64,000 nucleotides of DNA. It comes from Ilyonectria destructans. Lineage: Eukaryota; Ascomycota; Sordariomycetes; Hypocreales; Nectriaceae. Positions 51,774 through 63,330 of this stretch are shown here, in pieces. The translations under genes and the position numbers were made by a program. The notes beneath the pieces were generated by a model. That model searched no databases. It saw nothing but the letters and a program-made list of their open reading frames with translations, and was not told the origin of the DNA. Each line of letters opens with the position of its first letter. Within the stretch, counting starts at the first letter, position 1. The stretch spans positions 1,488,001 to 1,552,000 of the forward strand of contig JAHEWK010000016.1 of the NCBI GenBank assembly GCA_020740775.1, in the 5' to 3' direction.

Positions 51774-52300
51774 AATATATACTTTCTTTAGTATTTTTAT
51801 AGTATAGTAGTTAGTATTTTAAAGCCCTCTATATCTCTATAGAGGTTATTAATTTAAATTTAACTAAAGGTAAATTCTCAATTTTTAGTAAAATATAAGA
51901 GATCTATATCTTTCTTATAATAAATAGAGAGGTTATATACTTATTATATAACTTAAAATTTAGATACTATCTAATTCAATTTAAAGTAATCTATTTAAAA
52001 TTAATATAGAAATTAATTGCTAGTATATACTGATTAATAGAGCTTAAAATTAATTAAAGTATAGAGTTTTTTATTTATTCTGGGTTTTTCTTATTATTTT
52101 AATCTTCTTTAGGTATTTATTATATAATAAGATAGAGCTAGTATTAAATAGAAATAGAGTTAAACTTTAAGTTACCTCTATAAGCCTGCTATATTTAATA
52201 TACTAATAGGTTAAATTAGTACTTAATATAAGCTTAATTATACTTTCTTAATACTTTCTTTAGTAAAAAAAGTATTTATTGATAGCTTATATAGTACTAT
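51774..52300. other. AT-rich sequence, origin not identified
   Basis: About 530 bp including the left TSD of repeat B copy 5. Nothing recognised. Confidence 0.4.
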
Positions 52301-53398
52301 ATTATAATTAAAATTACTATTCTAACTACTATTTTAAATTCTATATAGTTATATATTTATATAAGTATAATAAGAGATTTAATCTATTAATTATAAATTT
52401 AATTACAGCTTTTTACCTCTTTTAACTACTAAATATATAACTTTCTCTATAATATCTTTTTATTATTTCTTTATAGCTGCTATTAAAGGTAATTAGTCAG
52501 TAAAAGCCTAAAATACACTAACTTCTATATACTAATTAAAGCTATTAATAAAGTTTCCTTAGGTTTTTATATTAATTCTTTAATTATAAGTTAATTAATA
52601 CTATATTATTTATTAGCTATATAGATTATATAGTATTATATAAGCTATTAGTAAATACTCTTTCTACTGAAGAAAGTATATATTTTTAGTATTTTTAAAT
52701 TAGAATTTTAAAATAGATTAACTTTATAGTAATTTAAAGTTATAAAGTTATATTTTAATCTGCTAGCTCTTAAATTATATAATAGCTAAAAACTATTAGC
52801 TATACTAAATAAAGCTTATTAAGTTAGTTAATTTAAATTTCTATAATATTCTTAAATTCTAACTTTTTAGCTATAATTTACAGCTTTAAAATAAAAATTA
52901 AATTACTTAAAATTAAGTAATAGAGATTAAAAAAGAAGCTATAAGTATATTAATAATTAGAAAAAACTATATTAATTTATAGTATAAAATACAAAGATAT
53001 CTTTAATTAGTTAAGTAGTTAGTTAAGTAATTAATTAAGATATATATAAAAATAAAAGAATAATTAAAATATAAGAAAGCTTATAGAGCTTTTATATCTA
53101 TTATAATTTTACTTTTTTTTAAAATTTAGCTTTTTTAGTAAATTTAGTTTTTTTCAGTAAATTTAGCTTTTTTAATAAATCTAGCTTTTTAAGATATAGC
53201 TATTTCTATAGCTTATTAAGATATTAAAAAAGATAACTAATTAAACTAGAAATTTTAATTTATTTAAGTAAACTATTAATTTTTAAATAGACTGAATATA
53301 TAGTTTATATTATTAATATTATTATTAGTATTTTCTTTTTACTATTAAGCTTTTAATTCCCCCTTTAGGTATATATACTAAGGTATTTTAACCTTTTA
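52301..53398 (+). mobile_element. Repeat B copy 5, full length
   Basis: 1098 bp, ending accttttа-like (cctttta). Flanked by a 13-bp duplication with one G/A difference (atata, A or G, tactata; 52288-52300 and 53399-53411), the kind of mismatch RIP would add. Its minisatellite is short (about 3 units, 53004-53039), so the array varies from 3 to 13 units in the family. Confidence 0.75.
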
Positions 53399-53501
53399 AT
53401 ATAATACTATAAAGTTTATATAGCTAATAAATAATATAATATTAATTAACTTATAGCTAAAGAAATTAAATAATAAAGAAATATTAAAAAGAAGATTATA
53501 T

Positions 53502-54132
53502 ATTATAAGAATATATACTATAAAGCTAGATAAGCTCTATAGGCCTCTTATATTTAAATATATAGTATAGTCTTTATAGATTATATAGATACTAATTAAT
53601 CTTTTAGCTCTATAGACTAAAAGTCTATTATATAAATTTAGTATATTACTCTATCTTTTATAATTATATCTATATAACTTAAGTCTTCTAGCTATATAGA
53701 AGGTTAGCTATTTAATTTAGTAACCTTATAACTATATTAAGCTTATATTAAGCTTATATAGTAAAGCTACTAGCTAGTAGCCTTAGCTTTAAGAGTTAAT
53801 ATTTGGTGTATATTTCTAGATACTAGAGGCTAAATCTCTAATAGAGCTATTAGTATTAAGCTAGCTACTAAAAGTAAAGCTTATAGCAGTATCTCTTTCT
53901 ATACTTTAAATCTATATAGTTAGCAGAGAATTACTATATAGCTTAAAATATACTATTACTAGAGGGGGGATAGTTATAAGAATATATACTATAGAATTAG
54001 ATAAGCTCTATAGACTTCTTATATCTAATATATAGTACAGTCTCTATAGGTTATATAGATACTAATTAATCTTTTAGCTCTATAGGCTAGAGGTTTATTA
54101 TATAAATTTAGTATATTACTCTATTTCTTATA
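53502..54132 (+). mobile_element. TRIM-like miniature LTR element T2, complete
   Basis: 5' LTR about 53502-53662 (161 bp), interior 53663-53972, polypurine tract AGAGGGGGGAT just before the 3' LTR about 53973-54132 (160 bp); total 631 bp. TATAT is found on both sides (53497-53501, 54133-54137), compatible with a TSD though of low complexity. The interior aligns with T1 and has no coding capacity. More RIP changes than T1. Confidence 0.75.
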
Positions 54133-54171
54133 TATATTTAGTAGTTTTTTCTAAAGTTAGTTAATTAATAT

Positions 54172-54288
54172 AAAAAAGATAAAAAATTATAATTAAATTT
54201 ATAATTAATAGATTAAGTTTCTTATTATATTTATATAAGTATATAATATAGAATTTAAAATAGTAATTAAAATAGTAATTTTAATAAT
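54172..54288 (-). mobile_element. Inverted fragment of repeat B (start of element only)
   Basis: Reverse complement of the first 117 bp of repeat B (attattaaaattactatt... at the right end). Unlike the 43.8-kb copy it keeps the opposite end of the element. Confidence 0.55.
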
Positions 54289-54361
54289 AAAGAAAAGTTA
54301 TAATAAAAATTATAATTAAATAGTTAAAAAGTTTTTCTTTTTAAATTAATTATAGAGATTT

Positions 54362-54570
54362 TATAATAAAAGTAGCTAAAATCTATTCTAATAGTTAAAA
54401 ATAATTATTTATTAGCTAATAAGCTATTTAATTAAAAAGTAAAATTTTAGTAATTTTATAGTATAATCTTTTAAATTAAAAGAAAATTAATTTTTTTATT
54501 TTTTATTTTTTATTAGCTAATTATTATTATTAAATTTTTTATAAATTATATATAATCTATTAATATTATA
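54362..54570 (-). mobile_element. Variant Gypsy A-D solo LTR, inverted
   Basis: 209 bp, tataataaaagtagc...aatattata; related to 51547-51773. It forms an inverted pair with 54857-55083 across a 286-bp AT-rich spacer in which nothing is recognised. Confidence 0.55.
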
Positions 54571-54856
54571 TTCTTATTAAGAGTCTCTATAATATATAAA
54601 AGTAAAATAAATTTCAAATCTTTAATATAATACTTTTTTTATTATTTATTTTACTAAATATTATTACTATTATACTATAATATTATTATAAAAAGTATTT
54701 AACCTTAAACTTAATATATATTATTCTAATTATAATTTTATTAAATATCTTACTATAGATTTTAAAAAGATTTATATAAATATTATTATTACTTAAACCT
54801 TTTTAAAGTTTTATTTTAATTAGAATTTTCTTTATTTTTCTTAAGTTATATTTATA

Positions 54857-55083
54857 TATAATACTAATAGATTATATATAATTTATAAGAAATTTAATAA
54901 TAATAATTAGATAGTAAAAAGATATATTTAGAATAATAATAAAATTAAAGTTTATTTTTCTTTTTAAATTTAAAGAGTTATATTATTAAAATATTAAGCT
55001 TTTATATTTTAATTAAATAGCTTTTTAGCTAATAAACTATTATTCTTAACTTTTATTATAGCTTTCTAGCTACTCTTATTATA
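54857..55083 (+). mobile_element. Variant Gypsy A-D solo LTR, forward
   Basis: 227 bp, tataatactaatag...cttattata; its first half parallels the A-D LTR, the second half only the variant subfamily. No TSD found. Confidence 0.55.
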
Positions 55084-55143
55084 ATAAAATATAACTAATA
55101 AAGAGAAATTATAATATTAACTCTATTATAGCTTAAGTATATT

Positions 55144-55325
55144 TATAAGAGTTAACTTTACTAAAGTAATATATAAGAATCTAAAGGTAGAATCTACTAT
55201 ATTATAAAGTATTTACTTATTAAATATAGATATTATACTTAATAAATAAAGCTATAAATACTATATTATATAACCTTACTTTAGTATAGAGTAAGATACT
55301 ATTCCTTATTGCCCTAACTTTTATA
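55144..55325 (-). repeat. 3' LTR of Gypsy G
   Basis: 182 bp, same length as the partner at 62635; preceded in coding orientation by the polypurine tract. Confidence 0.9.
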
Positions 55326-58300
55326 ATTATCCTCCCCTCTTTAAAGTCTTATCCTAAAGTATACTTCTTTAGGTACTTTAATTTATAGTTAGAAGTATAG
55401 TTTTTAATATACTTTAATAGTATTTTATTATTTTTTTAGAAGGAGTTAGCTATAGTAAGATTTATTATTATTATTAATCTAAGTATTCAGTATATAAGAT
55501 ATATCTAGTTATTAAACCCCACTTTAAAGTTAATATTTATTTTATTTTTAGTTTCTTCTATTTTTTTCTTTTCTCTTTTAATATTACTGTTAATATTTTT
55601 CTTTATATTTACTATTATATTTCTCCCTTTTTATTAAATCTCTTTTATTTCCAATATATCTTTCTTCTTTACTAATTAATCTTTCTATATTTATTATATT
55701 ATCCCTAAAATAGCTATTCTTACTGCTATATAGAAGGTACTATCTATTTTTAAATTTTAAACTTAAGAAGAGTTTCTATTTTTTAATAATAAATTCTAAA
55801 GTATAAAAGGTAAAGTTATATCTTATTCTTACTATTTAATATAGAAGTATTATAACTTTACTTATATCTATATTTATAGCTCTTTATTATTCTATTATAC
55901 TATTTATAAGATATTAAACTAAAAGTATAGTACTATAAGTTTTATTTAGTATTTATTATCTATTTACTATATAATTTAATCTTTTTCTAAATTCTAATAA
56001 AGCTAGTAGGTACTATCTAATAGTATTAAAATTATCTTTACTAATAGACTTACTATAACTAAAATAACTATTAAGATTCCCTTTTTAACCTAAAATACTA
56101 ATATATTATATAAGCTATTAAAATAGCTTCTACTATATAGTACTATCTTTTTAATTTTATTAAAAATCTAATAGATATATAAGGTATAAAGTTTAATTTT
56201 ACTATTCTCTTCTATTAAAAGAACTTATATATAGCCTAACTGGCTAAACTTTAAACTAACTATTAAATAAGTCTATCTATCTCTATATATCTTTTAGCTA
56301 TTAACTATATTATAGCTTAAATTACTATTTAATATATCTATTAAAAAGTTATAAAAATACTCTAATTTTATTACTTCTCTTTACTATTAAGAGTCTATCT
56401 ATATCTATACCCTTTAGGCAGTATTTTATTATTTAGTACTTATTAAGAAGACTACTATAAAAAAGATATCTATTAAGAGATTTTTATTTTTATTTTCTAA
56501 TAACTTTTTTAAATCTATTAAGGCTATTATTCTTAAGTACTATAGTAATAATTCTTTTAAGCTTTTTATTATTTTTACTGATACTTCCTCTATCTACTAT
56601 AATACTATAGAAGGTTTATCTATTAATTCTAGAGTTATATATTTATTAAATAAATACTATACTTTCTATACTTCTTTTTTTAATAAGAAGAATATTCTCC
56701 CCCTAAAGAATAACTTTAAAGAGAAAATCTAACTTTATAAAAAGACTAAAGAGATTATTACTACTTAAGTAAAAAATTATAGAATTAGACTTAATATTAT
56801 CTAAAGGAGAAGTAAAAAAAGCTTAATAATACTATTAATATTAAGATAGCTATTAAACTTCTTTTTATCTAAAGAGAGTAAATAATATTAAAGTAATATA
56901 AACTTAAAAAGGTTACTTATTAACTAATAGGTAAACTATTTATCTAAAGTTAAAATTAAAAGAAGAATTTAAAAATAAAATTAAGAATAAAAATATTAAG
57001 AGTCTAATAGCTAAACTGCTATAAAAGAATAAGAAAGTTATCTATAAGAAGGCTACTTATAGAGTAAGTATCTATTATATTAAGTCTAAATAAAGCTTTA
57101 CCTCTTATTATAGTATCTATATTCTTAGTAAGTAGTAAGTTTATATATTTTAGTATCTTCTTTATTATAAATAATTATTCTTTTAAAGCTTTAATACTAT
57201 ATTACCCCTAAGTAGGCTAAATTTAAATAGTTAGTTTAGCTTAATATAGTAACTTATTTAAGTTTATATACTTATTATATATCTATTAAGTAACTTTTAA
57301 ATTACTTATTATTCTATTTTTTATAATATTATTTCTTTTATTAAAGGTATTTCTATACTAACTTAAAAATATTATTTAGATATTTAGATAGTTTCTATAT
57401 ATTATATTCTATAGGCTATTCTATCTATTTAATAAAATAGAAGATATTATTCTTAATCTTCTTATTAAATATAACTTTTTCTACTTTCTACTTATTTTTC
57501 TTTTCTTCTAGCTTTAGTAAATTTAATAGCTATTTGCCTATTATATATTAAGCTTCTAACTATAATTCTAAAAGAGTTACTAAGAATATATTATATATTT
57601 ATTAGTATTTCTTAAGTAGGTAGATTTAATAGATTTATTTTCTAATTCTTTTTATACTGCTATCTTAATAAATTTAAATATTAGCTTTTAGTATTTAAAC
57701 TGAAAGTTTCTTATTAATAGGCTTACTATTTATTCTATTTTATACTTCTATTTCTAATATTATTTATTATAATATTTAGCTTAAAACTTAATTACTTATT
57801 ATTAAGCTTCTCTAGCCTTAATATATACTTATTAAATATTTATAATATATTTAGCTACTTTCTATATTATAGTCTTAAAGTATTTTAAAGTATATTCTAT
57901 AATTCTAGAGTAGTAGCTATATAATACCTCTATAGAAAATACTCTAATTATACTATATCTACTATTATTATAGATAAAGACTACTTTAGGTAGTTATATA
58001 GTCTATCCTATTAGAGCCTTTATAGTATAGATATAAAAATATCTTTTTAGTATTTAATTTATTCTTTTTATCTAACTATTTATCTATAGGTAATATATAG
58101 TAAATAGTTACTATTTAGTTACTTATTATACTATTAGCTTTATTTAAAATTAATTAATAAAAAGCTTATTTCTATTACTAATAATTCCCTTTAGTATTTT
58201 ATACTGATACTTAATATATTTATAAATTAAAGCTACTAATTAAGTAGCTATTAGAGTTTTCTTATATAGTAGGAAGATTATAAATTTTATTATTTAGCAG

Positions 58301-61300
58301 ACTATTATTAGAATTATATTATACTTCTTACTATCTACTTATATACTAATCAGTAAGTTTATAATAAAGTTTATATTAATTTCTTAAAAGAAATATATTA
58401 GTAATAATAAGAATTATAGCTTTCTATAAGATTTATATCTTAAGGTATATACCTTTAGATACTATTAGTATTAAAAGGTATATTTAACTATATTCTTTTT
58501 AATTTAATTCTAATAAAACTTCCTACTAATAAGCTCTAAAGTTTTTTAAGTCTCTATATAACTAACTTTAGAGTTATTATAGTATCTATATAGAATCTCT
58601 CTTCTTAGTAACTCTTCTATAGAAATTATAAACTTACTCTTAAAGAAGAAAATACCCTATAGATTATAATAGTATCCTTCTAACTTTCTAGCTACTTTTT
58701 ATACTTTTCTTAAATATTATTAATAGAATTTATTATTAGCCTATAGTCTTTAAACTAATTCTTCTAACTTTATAAAAAATTATAAAAGAAATACTATTTT
58801 ACCCTCTATTAATTTCTTTATAATAGAGTATAGAATATATTACTCCAGATTAATAATTCTAACTTTAAGTAAGTTCTTCTAACTTTTAGAAATAATTAGC
58901 TTTTATTAAGTATTCCCTATTTAGTCTTTAGCTATATACTTAGTTTTAATACTTCTTATAGTAATAAAGATAGATACCTTTTATATTTAATCTTCTTTAG
59001 TAGTATTTTACTTCTAGTTATAAAATAAAGATATTTATTCTTTACTTTATAATTCTATAGAGTTTATTAGGCTTATTCTTATAGCTTAAATATATATCTT
59101 AATAATATCTCTCTATTTTTATATTCTACTGATAATATATTAGATATTTAGTAGTAACTTATTAACTAGCTAGAGTTTTACAGTTAGAGTAAAAAGTATA
59201 TTATTATATTTTACTTCTTCTTCTATATAGTTAGGTTATTAGAATAATCTATTAGTAGGATTTAACTTTTCTAGCTGGTATTTAATATTAAAGTTAAATA
59301 GAGCTAATTAGTAGATCTATTTAATTAATCTTTCTTAAAGGTTTCTAATTAGTATCTTTATAACCCCCTTTAGAGTCTTATAGTTAGTTAGTAGTAGGAA
59401 CTTCTCTAATAGATCTAGAAGGTAGTAGCTTTAGTATTTTAAGCTCTTAATTACTATAAGTAGCTCTTACTAACTAATATCCTATTATTACTTAATATTT
59501 TCTAGCTTTTAAGACTAATATACTATTAGTCTTTATTAATCTTTATTTAATTAAATTAAAATACCTAAAACTACCTAAGGAGATATATCTATCTTTACTC
59601 TAAATTACAGTTTGAAGTTTTAATATCTTAAAATAGTTATTAAATAGAAGGTAGATTTTAACTTTTAGAATATCTTTTTTTACTTTTATTTCTAAACGAA
59701 TTCTACTTATTCTTTCTCTATTTTTAGTAGCTTTATAAGAGGCACTATAATCTTTAAGTATCTAGAGATAAACTTATAATAGAAGTTATAGAAATTTTAA
59801 AAGATTTATATTTTTTTAATACTTTTAGGTAGTAGCTATTTACTAATTATATAGACTTTATCTAACTTTATCTTTAGTTCTTTTTATATAATAATATATT
59901 CTAGAAATTTAACTTCTTATTAGTAAAAAATATATTTTAACAATTTAGTATAAAGCTAGAAGTTCTATAGTCTCTTTAAAACTTCTTTAATAATTTTAAT
60001 ATATTCCTTTTTTATTTAAAAGTATATAATAATATTATCTAGATATATAATATAATAAATATCTAGTAATTTAATAAATATATAATAAATATATACCTAA
60101 AAGGTAGCTAGAGTATTAATTAAACTGAAGAATATAATAGTATATTTAAAGTAGCTATATCTTATATAGAAGGCTATCTTTTAGTAGTTTTCTTTTTTAA
60201 TTTAAATTTAGTAGTAGGTATCTTAAATATTAAGCTTTATAAACTATTTTACTTCTATTAGTCTATTTAGAAGTTTCCTAATTAATAGCAGTAAGTAGTA
60301 ATTTTTTACTATTATAATATTTAGGCTTTAATAATCTATATAAATTCTAATTTTTCTATTCTTTTTTAGTATAAATAGAATAAGTACTTTTATACTACTT
60401 ATAGAGTATTTAATTTATCTACTTACTATATTCTTAGTAAGGTATTTATAAATAATAGCAGCTTATTTCTTATTAATTAGATATATCTATTCTAATAGAG
60501 ATTTTTTTTTCTTCTATAACTTAATTAAATATTCTACTTCTTTAAGAAGTAATAATATCTTAGCTATTTTTTTACTAAAAGTTTTATACTCTAACTTAAG
60601 CTTAAAAGATAAAGTTTCTATTTTCTCTTTTTAGCTTTTACCTAAAGTAGCTATAGGCTATTTATTTAGTAAGAAGGCTATATATATATATATTATAAAA
60701 GCTCTTTTATTATTCTCTATTAGATTTTTTATAAAAAACTTTAAGTTTTAAATTAATATCTCTTTATAGATTTATAAATAGATTTAAGTATTAATAATAA
60801 TCTCTTTTTCTTTTATTACTTAAAATAATAATAGTAAGTTACTAGCTTCTTTTAGATATATAGCTTTAATAAATAGTCAGTAGATCTTCTATAGAAACTC
60901 TTTATAGTTTATTAAAAAGAAAATTAACTAGTATACTAATAGTAATAGTATAATTACTCTATTAAAGCTTTTTAAATTTAAAACTTTCTACTTCTTATTA
61001 GCCTTTAAATTTAGTTTTTATATTAATTTCTAGATAATAAGTAATACTTATATATAAGTATCTATATCTATATTAACTTCTTTTTTATTAAGTATTTAAA
61101 TTATAAATATTTAGCTCTAAATAATCTAACTAATAGATACTAGCTTTACCTTTAGTATAAATTCTTTTATTTTAGGTATTCTACCTATTATTTTTTAAGA
61201 AGTTTAATTCTTTTATTTTAGCTATTATAAATTAAACTGCTATTAATTTCTATTTATTATATTAATTAAAAGGCCTTATTCTTCTATTAGATTTACAATA

Positions 61301-62634
61301 CTAAATAGCTATATATTCAGTCTATTAATAATTATAGTATTTAACTTTATTAAAGTTACTTTCTACAGTTTATTTATTAGATATTTAGATTTCAGTCTTC
61401 CTAAAGTAGTTTTATTAATAATTTTACCCTCTAGCTAAAATATATTAATAGCTTCTGCCCCTTAAGGGGTAATCTCTATTTTTAGAGGCTCTATATAAGG
61501 AATTTAACCTTAGGGTTTTTAATTTTCTCTTTTAAGGTTAATTTAAATTATTTCTTTTTTAGTCTTATAGAAGGCTGGTATTATTAAAATATTACTACAG
61601 TTAGTAGGCTTTTTAGGCTAGCTTTTAAACTTAAAGAATATTAATTCTTATCTTATAAATCTCTTTTTTTACTTAAGGTTAAAGTTTAAAATAGTATTAA
61701 TAGATTAAAATTAAATTATTCTTTATATAAGCTATACCTAAAGCTATATAAATTACCCTCTAAATATTAAAATAATCTATTAAAAATTAATCTATAAGTT
61801 ATTATAATTCTATTAAGCTATTCTTAAATTTAATCTCTCTTTAATTTAAATCTATATACTACTTTTATAAGAAAGTTATAAAATCTTCTTACTTTAAATT
61901 TATTAAGCTTTTAGTATATACCTACTATTATATCTATAAAAAGATATAGAATTTAATACTTAACTAGTTAATCTTCTAATAGTCTTTAGCTATAATTCTT
62001 ATATTATTAGCCTCTTTAATAGTATAAATCCAATTATCTATCTCTATACTGGTTATATTTTCTTAAAGAGTTATATAGATATATTATAGAAACCTTTTAT
62101 ATTTCTTTAGAAGTTTCAATCTTAATATTCTTACTATCTATTTAAGTAGGTATATCTAGAAGGTATAATCTTTCTGCCTTTAAGCTTTAAAGTATTTCTT
62201 AATAGCAGCCTATTAGGCTATTATAACTAATAGTAGGATTTAAATCAGTATAGAATTATAAGTAGGCTTATATACTTATTAAGTACCTAATAAATACTCT
62301 CTTAAGCCTAATCTATAGAACTATATCTTTTAAAACCCTAAGTATTCTAATTTAAAAAATTAACTTTTAATCCTACTATATATAGTTAGATTCAGCTTAT
62401 TAACTATTAATATATTAAGTTAATATTCTTAGATAAATTTATCTAATTTATCTTTAATATTAAATTGAAGTTTATTTCTTTCTTCTATATCTAATAATTT
62501 AAGATTTTCTTCTTATATACCAGTAAGTAGCTAGATCTTATTTATAGCCCAGCTACCTTATCTAAAGGCACTTTATATACCTTATATCTTATATAATATA
62601 CTAATAACCTAATAGGATATAGAAGTAAATAAAT

Positions 62635-62816
62635 TATAAGAGTTAGCTTTATTAGGGTAATATATAAGAATCTAAAGATAGAGTCTACTATATTATAAAG
62701 TATTTACTTATTAAGTATAGAGATTATACTTAATAAATAGAGCTATAGATACTATATTATATAACCTTACTCTAATATAGAGTAAGGTGCTGTTCCTTAT
62801 TACTCTAACTCTTATA
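62635..62816 (-). repeat. 5' LTR of Gypsy G
   Basis: 182 bp, tataagagttag...ctaactcttata, followed by TSD copy ATATT. Confidence 0.9.
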
Positions 62817-62821
62817 ATATT

Positions 62822-63330
62822 TTAGCTGCTATTCTATATATATTTTTATAGTATAAATAAGCTTAAAAGGTATAGTATATAGATAGTAAGATAATAAAAG
62901 ATATCTCTTTTATATCTTATTACTTAGAATAAGATTTCTATCTTAAGGTTATTAACTCTAAATAGTAAGGTTATTAACTGCAGATAATAGAGTTATTAAC
63001 TGACTCTATTATCTATAGATAGTAGGGTTAAAGTTAGAAGGGTTTAAATTAAAGCTTCAGATAGAGACTAATATATAATAACCTTATTATTTAGCTACTA
63101 TATCTACTAATACTGGTGTAGTACTTACTGTTTATCTCTACTATTTAAGAATACTATATAGCTTTAATCTATCTGATAATATTAAGTAAAGCTAAAAGAA
63201 AAACCAAATATAGATAGTAAGCTATAAAATTATATTATATTAAATATATATCTATAAGTACAATATATATTTCTTTAAGTTAAGATAGCAAGAAGTATTA
63301 AGGTCTGCAGGTTATAATTATTATTATCGC
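62822..63330. other. Right transition zone of the AT-rich block
   Basis: Still AT-rich but TpG and CpA gradually reappear. Contains a perfect 12-bp inverted repeat (agataatagagt, 62982-62993; actctattatct, 63003-63014) with a 9-nt loop, and three copies of gttattaact at 62949-63001. No gene. Confidence 0.5.

Larger units (their letters stand above)
55144..62816 (-). mobile_element. Complete Ty3/Gypsy retrotransposon G (second family), RIP-inactivated
   Basis: LTRs 55144-55325 and 62635-62816 (182 bp each) flank the element; the target-site duplication ATATT is at 55139-55143 and 62817-62821. LTR ends form an inverted repeat (tataagagttag...ctaactcttata). The minus strand carries reverse-transcriptase relics: IKYSISSIKVLILFILKK, then IRIYIDY and a stop (about 60420-60310), and YYIIYLDNIIIYF (about 60060-60020), the YLDD box with Asp changed to Asn. 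A polypurine tract on the minus strand (aaagaggggaggataat, bases 55326-55342) abuts the left LTR, so this is the 3' LTR and the element runs right to left. About 7.7 kb, usual for Gypsy elements. Related to the degenerate element I. Confidence 0.9.
9900..63330. repeat. 53-kb RIP-mutated AT-rich block of nested transposable elements
   Basis: Base composition changes sharply near 9.9 kb and returns to normal near 63.3 kb. Inside, CpA and TpG are nearly absent, remaining C sits mostly in CpT/CpC and remaining G in ApG/GpG, and CpG is very rare. This is the product expected when C in CpA is converted to T on both strands, that is RIP. No open frame exceeds about 60 codons. Repeated segments, LTR pairs, target-site duplications and relic reverse-transcriptase motifs (separate entries) show that the block is built of transposable elements rather than genes. 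Confidence 0.93.

Noticed and set aside
9900..63330. AT-rich block as mitochondrial DNA inserted in the nucleus
   Set aside because: LTR pairs, TSDs and reverse-transcriptase relics show transposable elements; no mitochondrial gene or rRNA was seen, and the loss of CpA/TpG is a RIP pattern.
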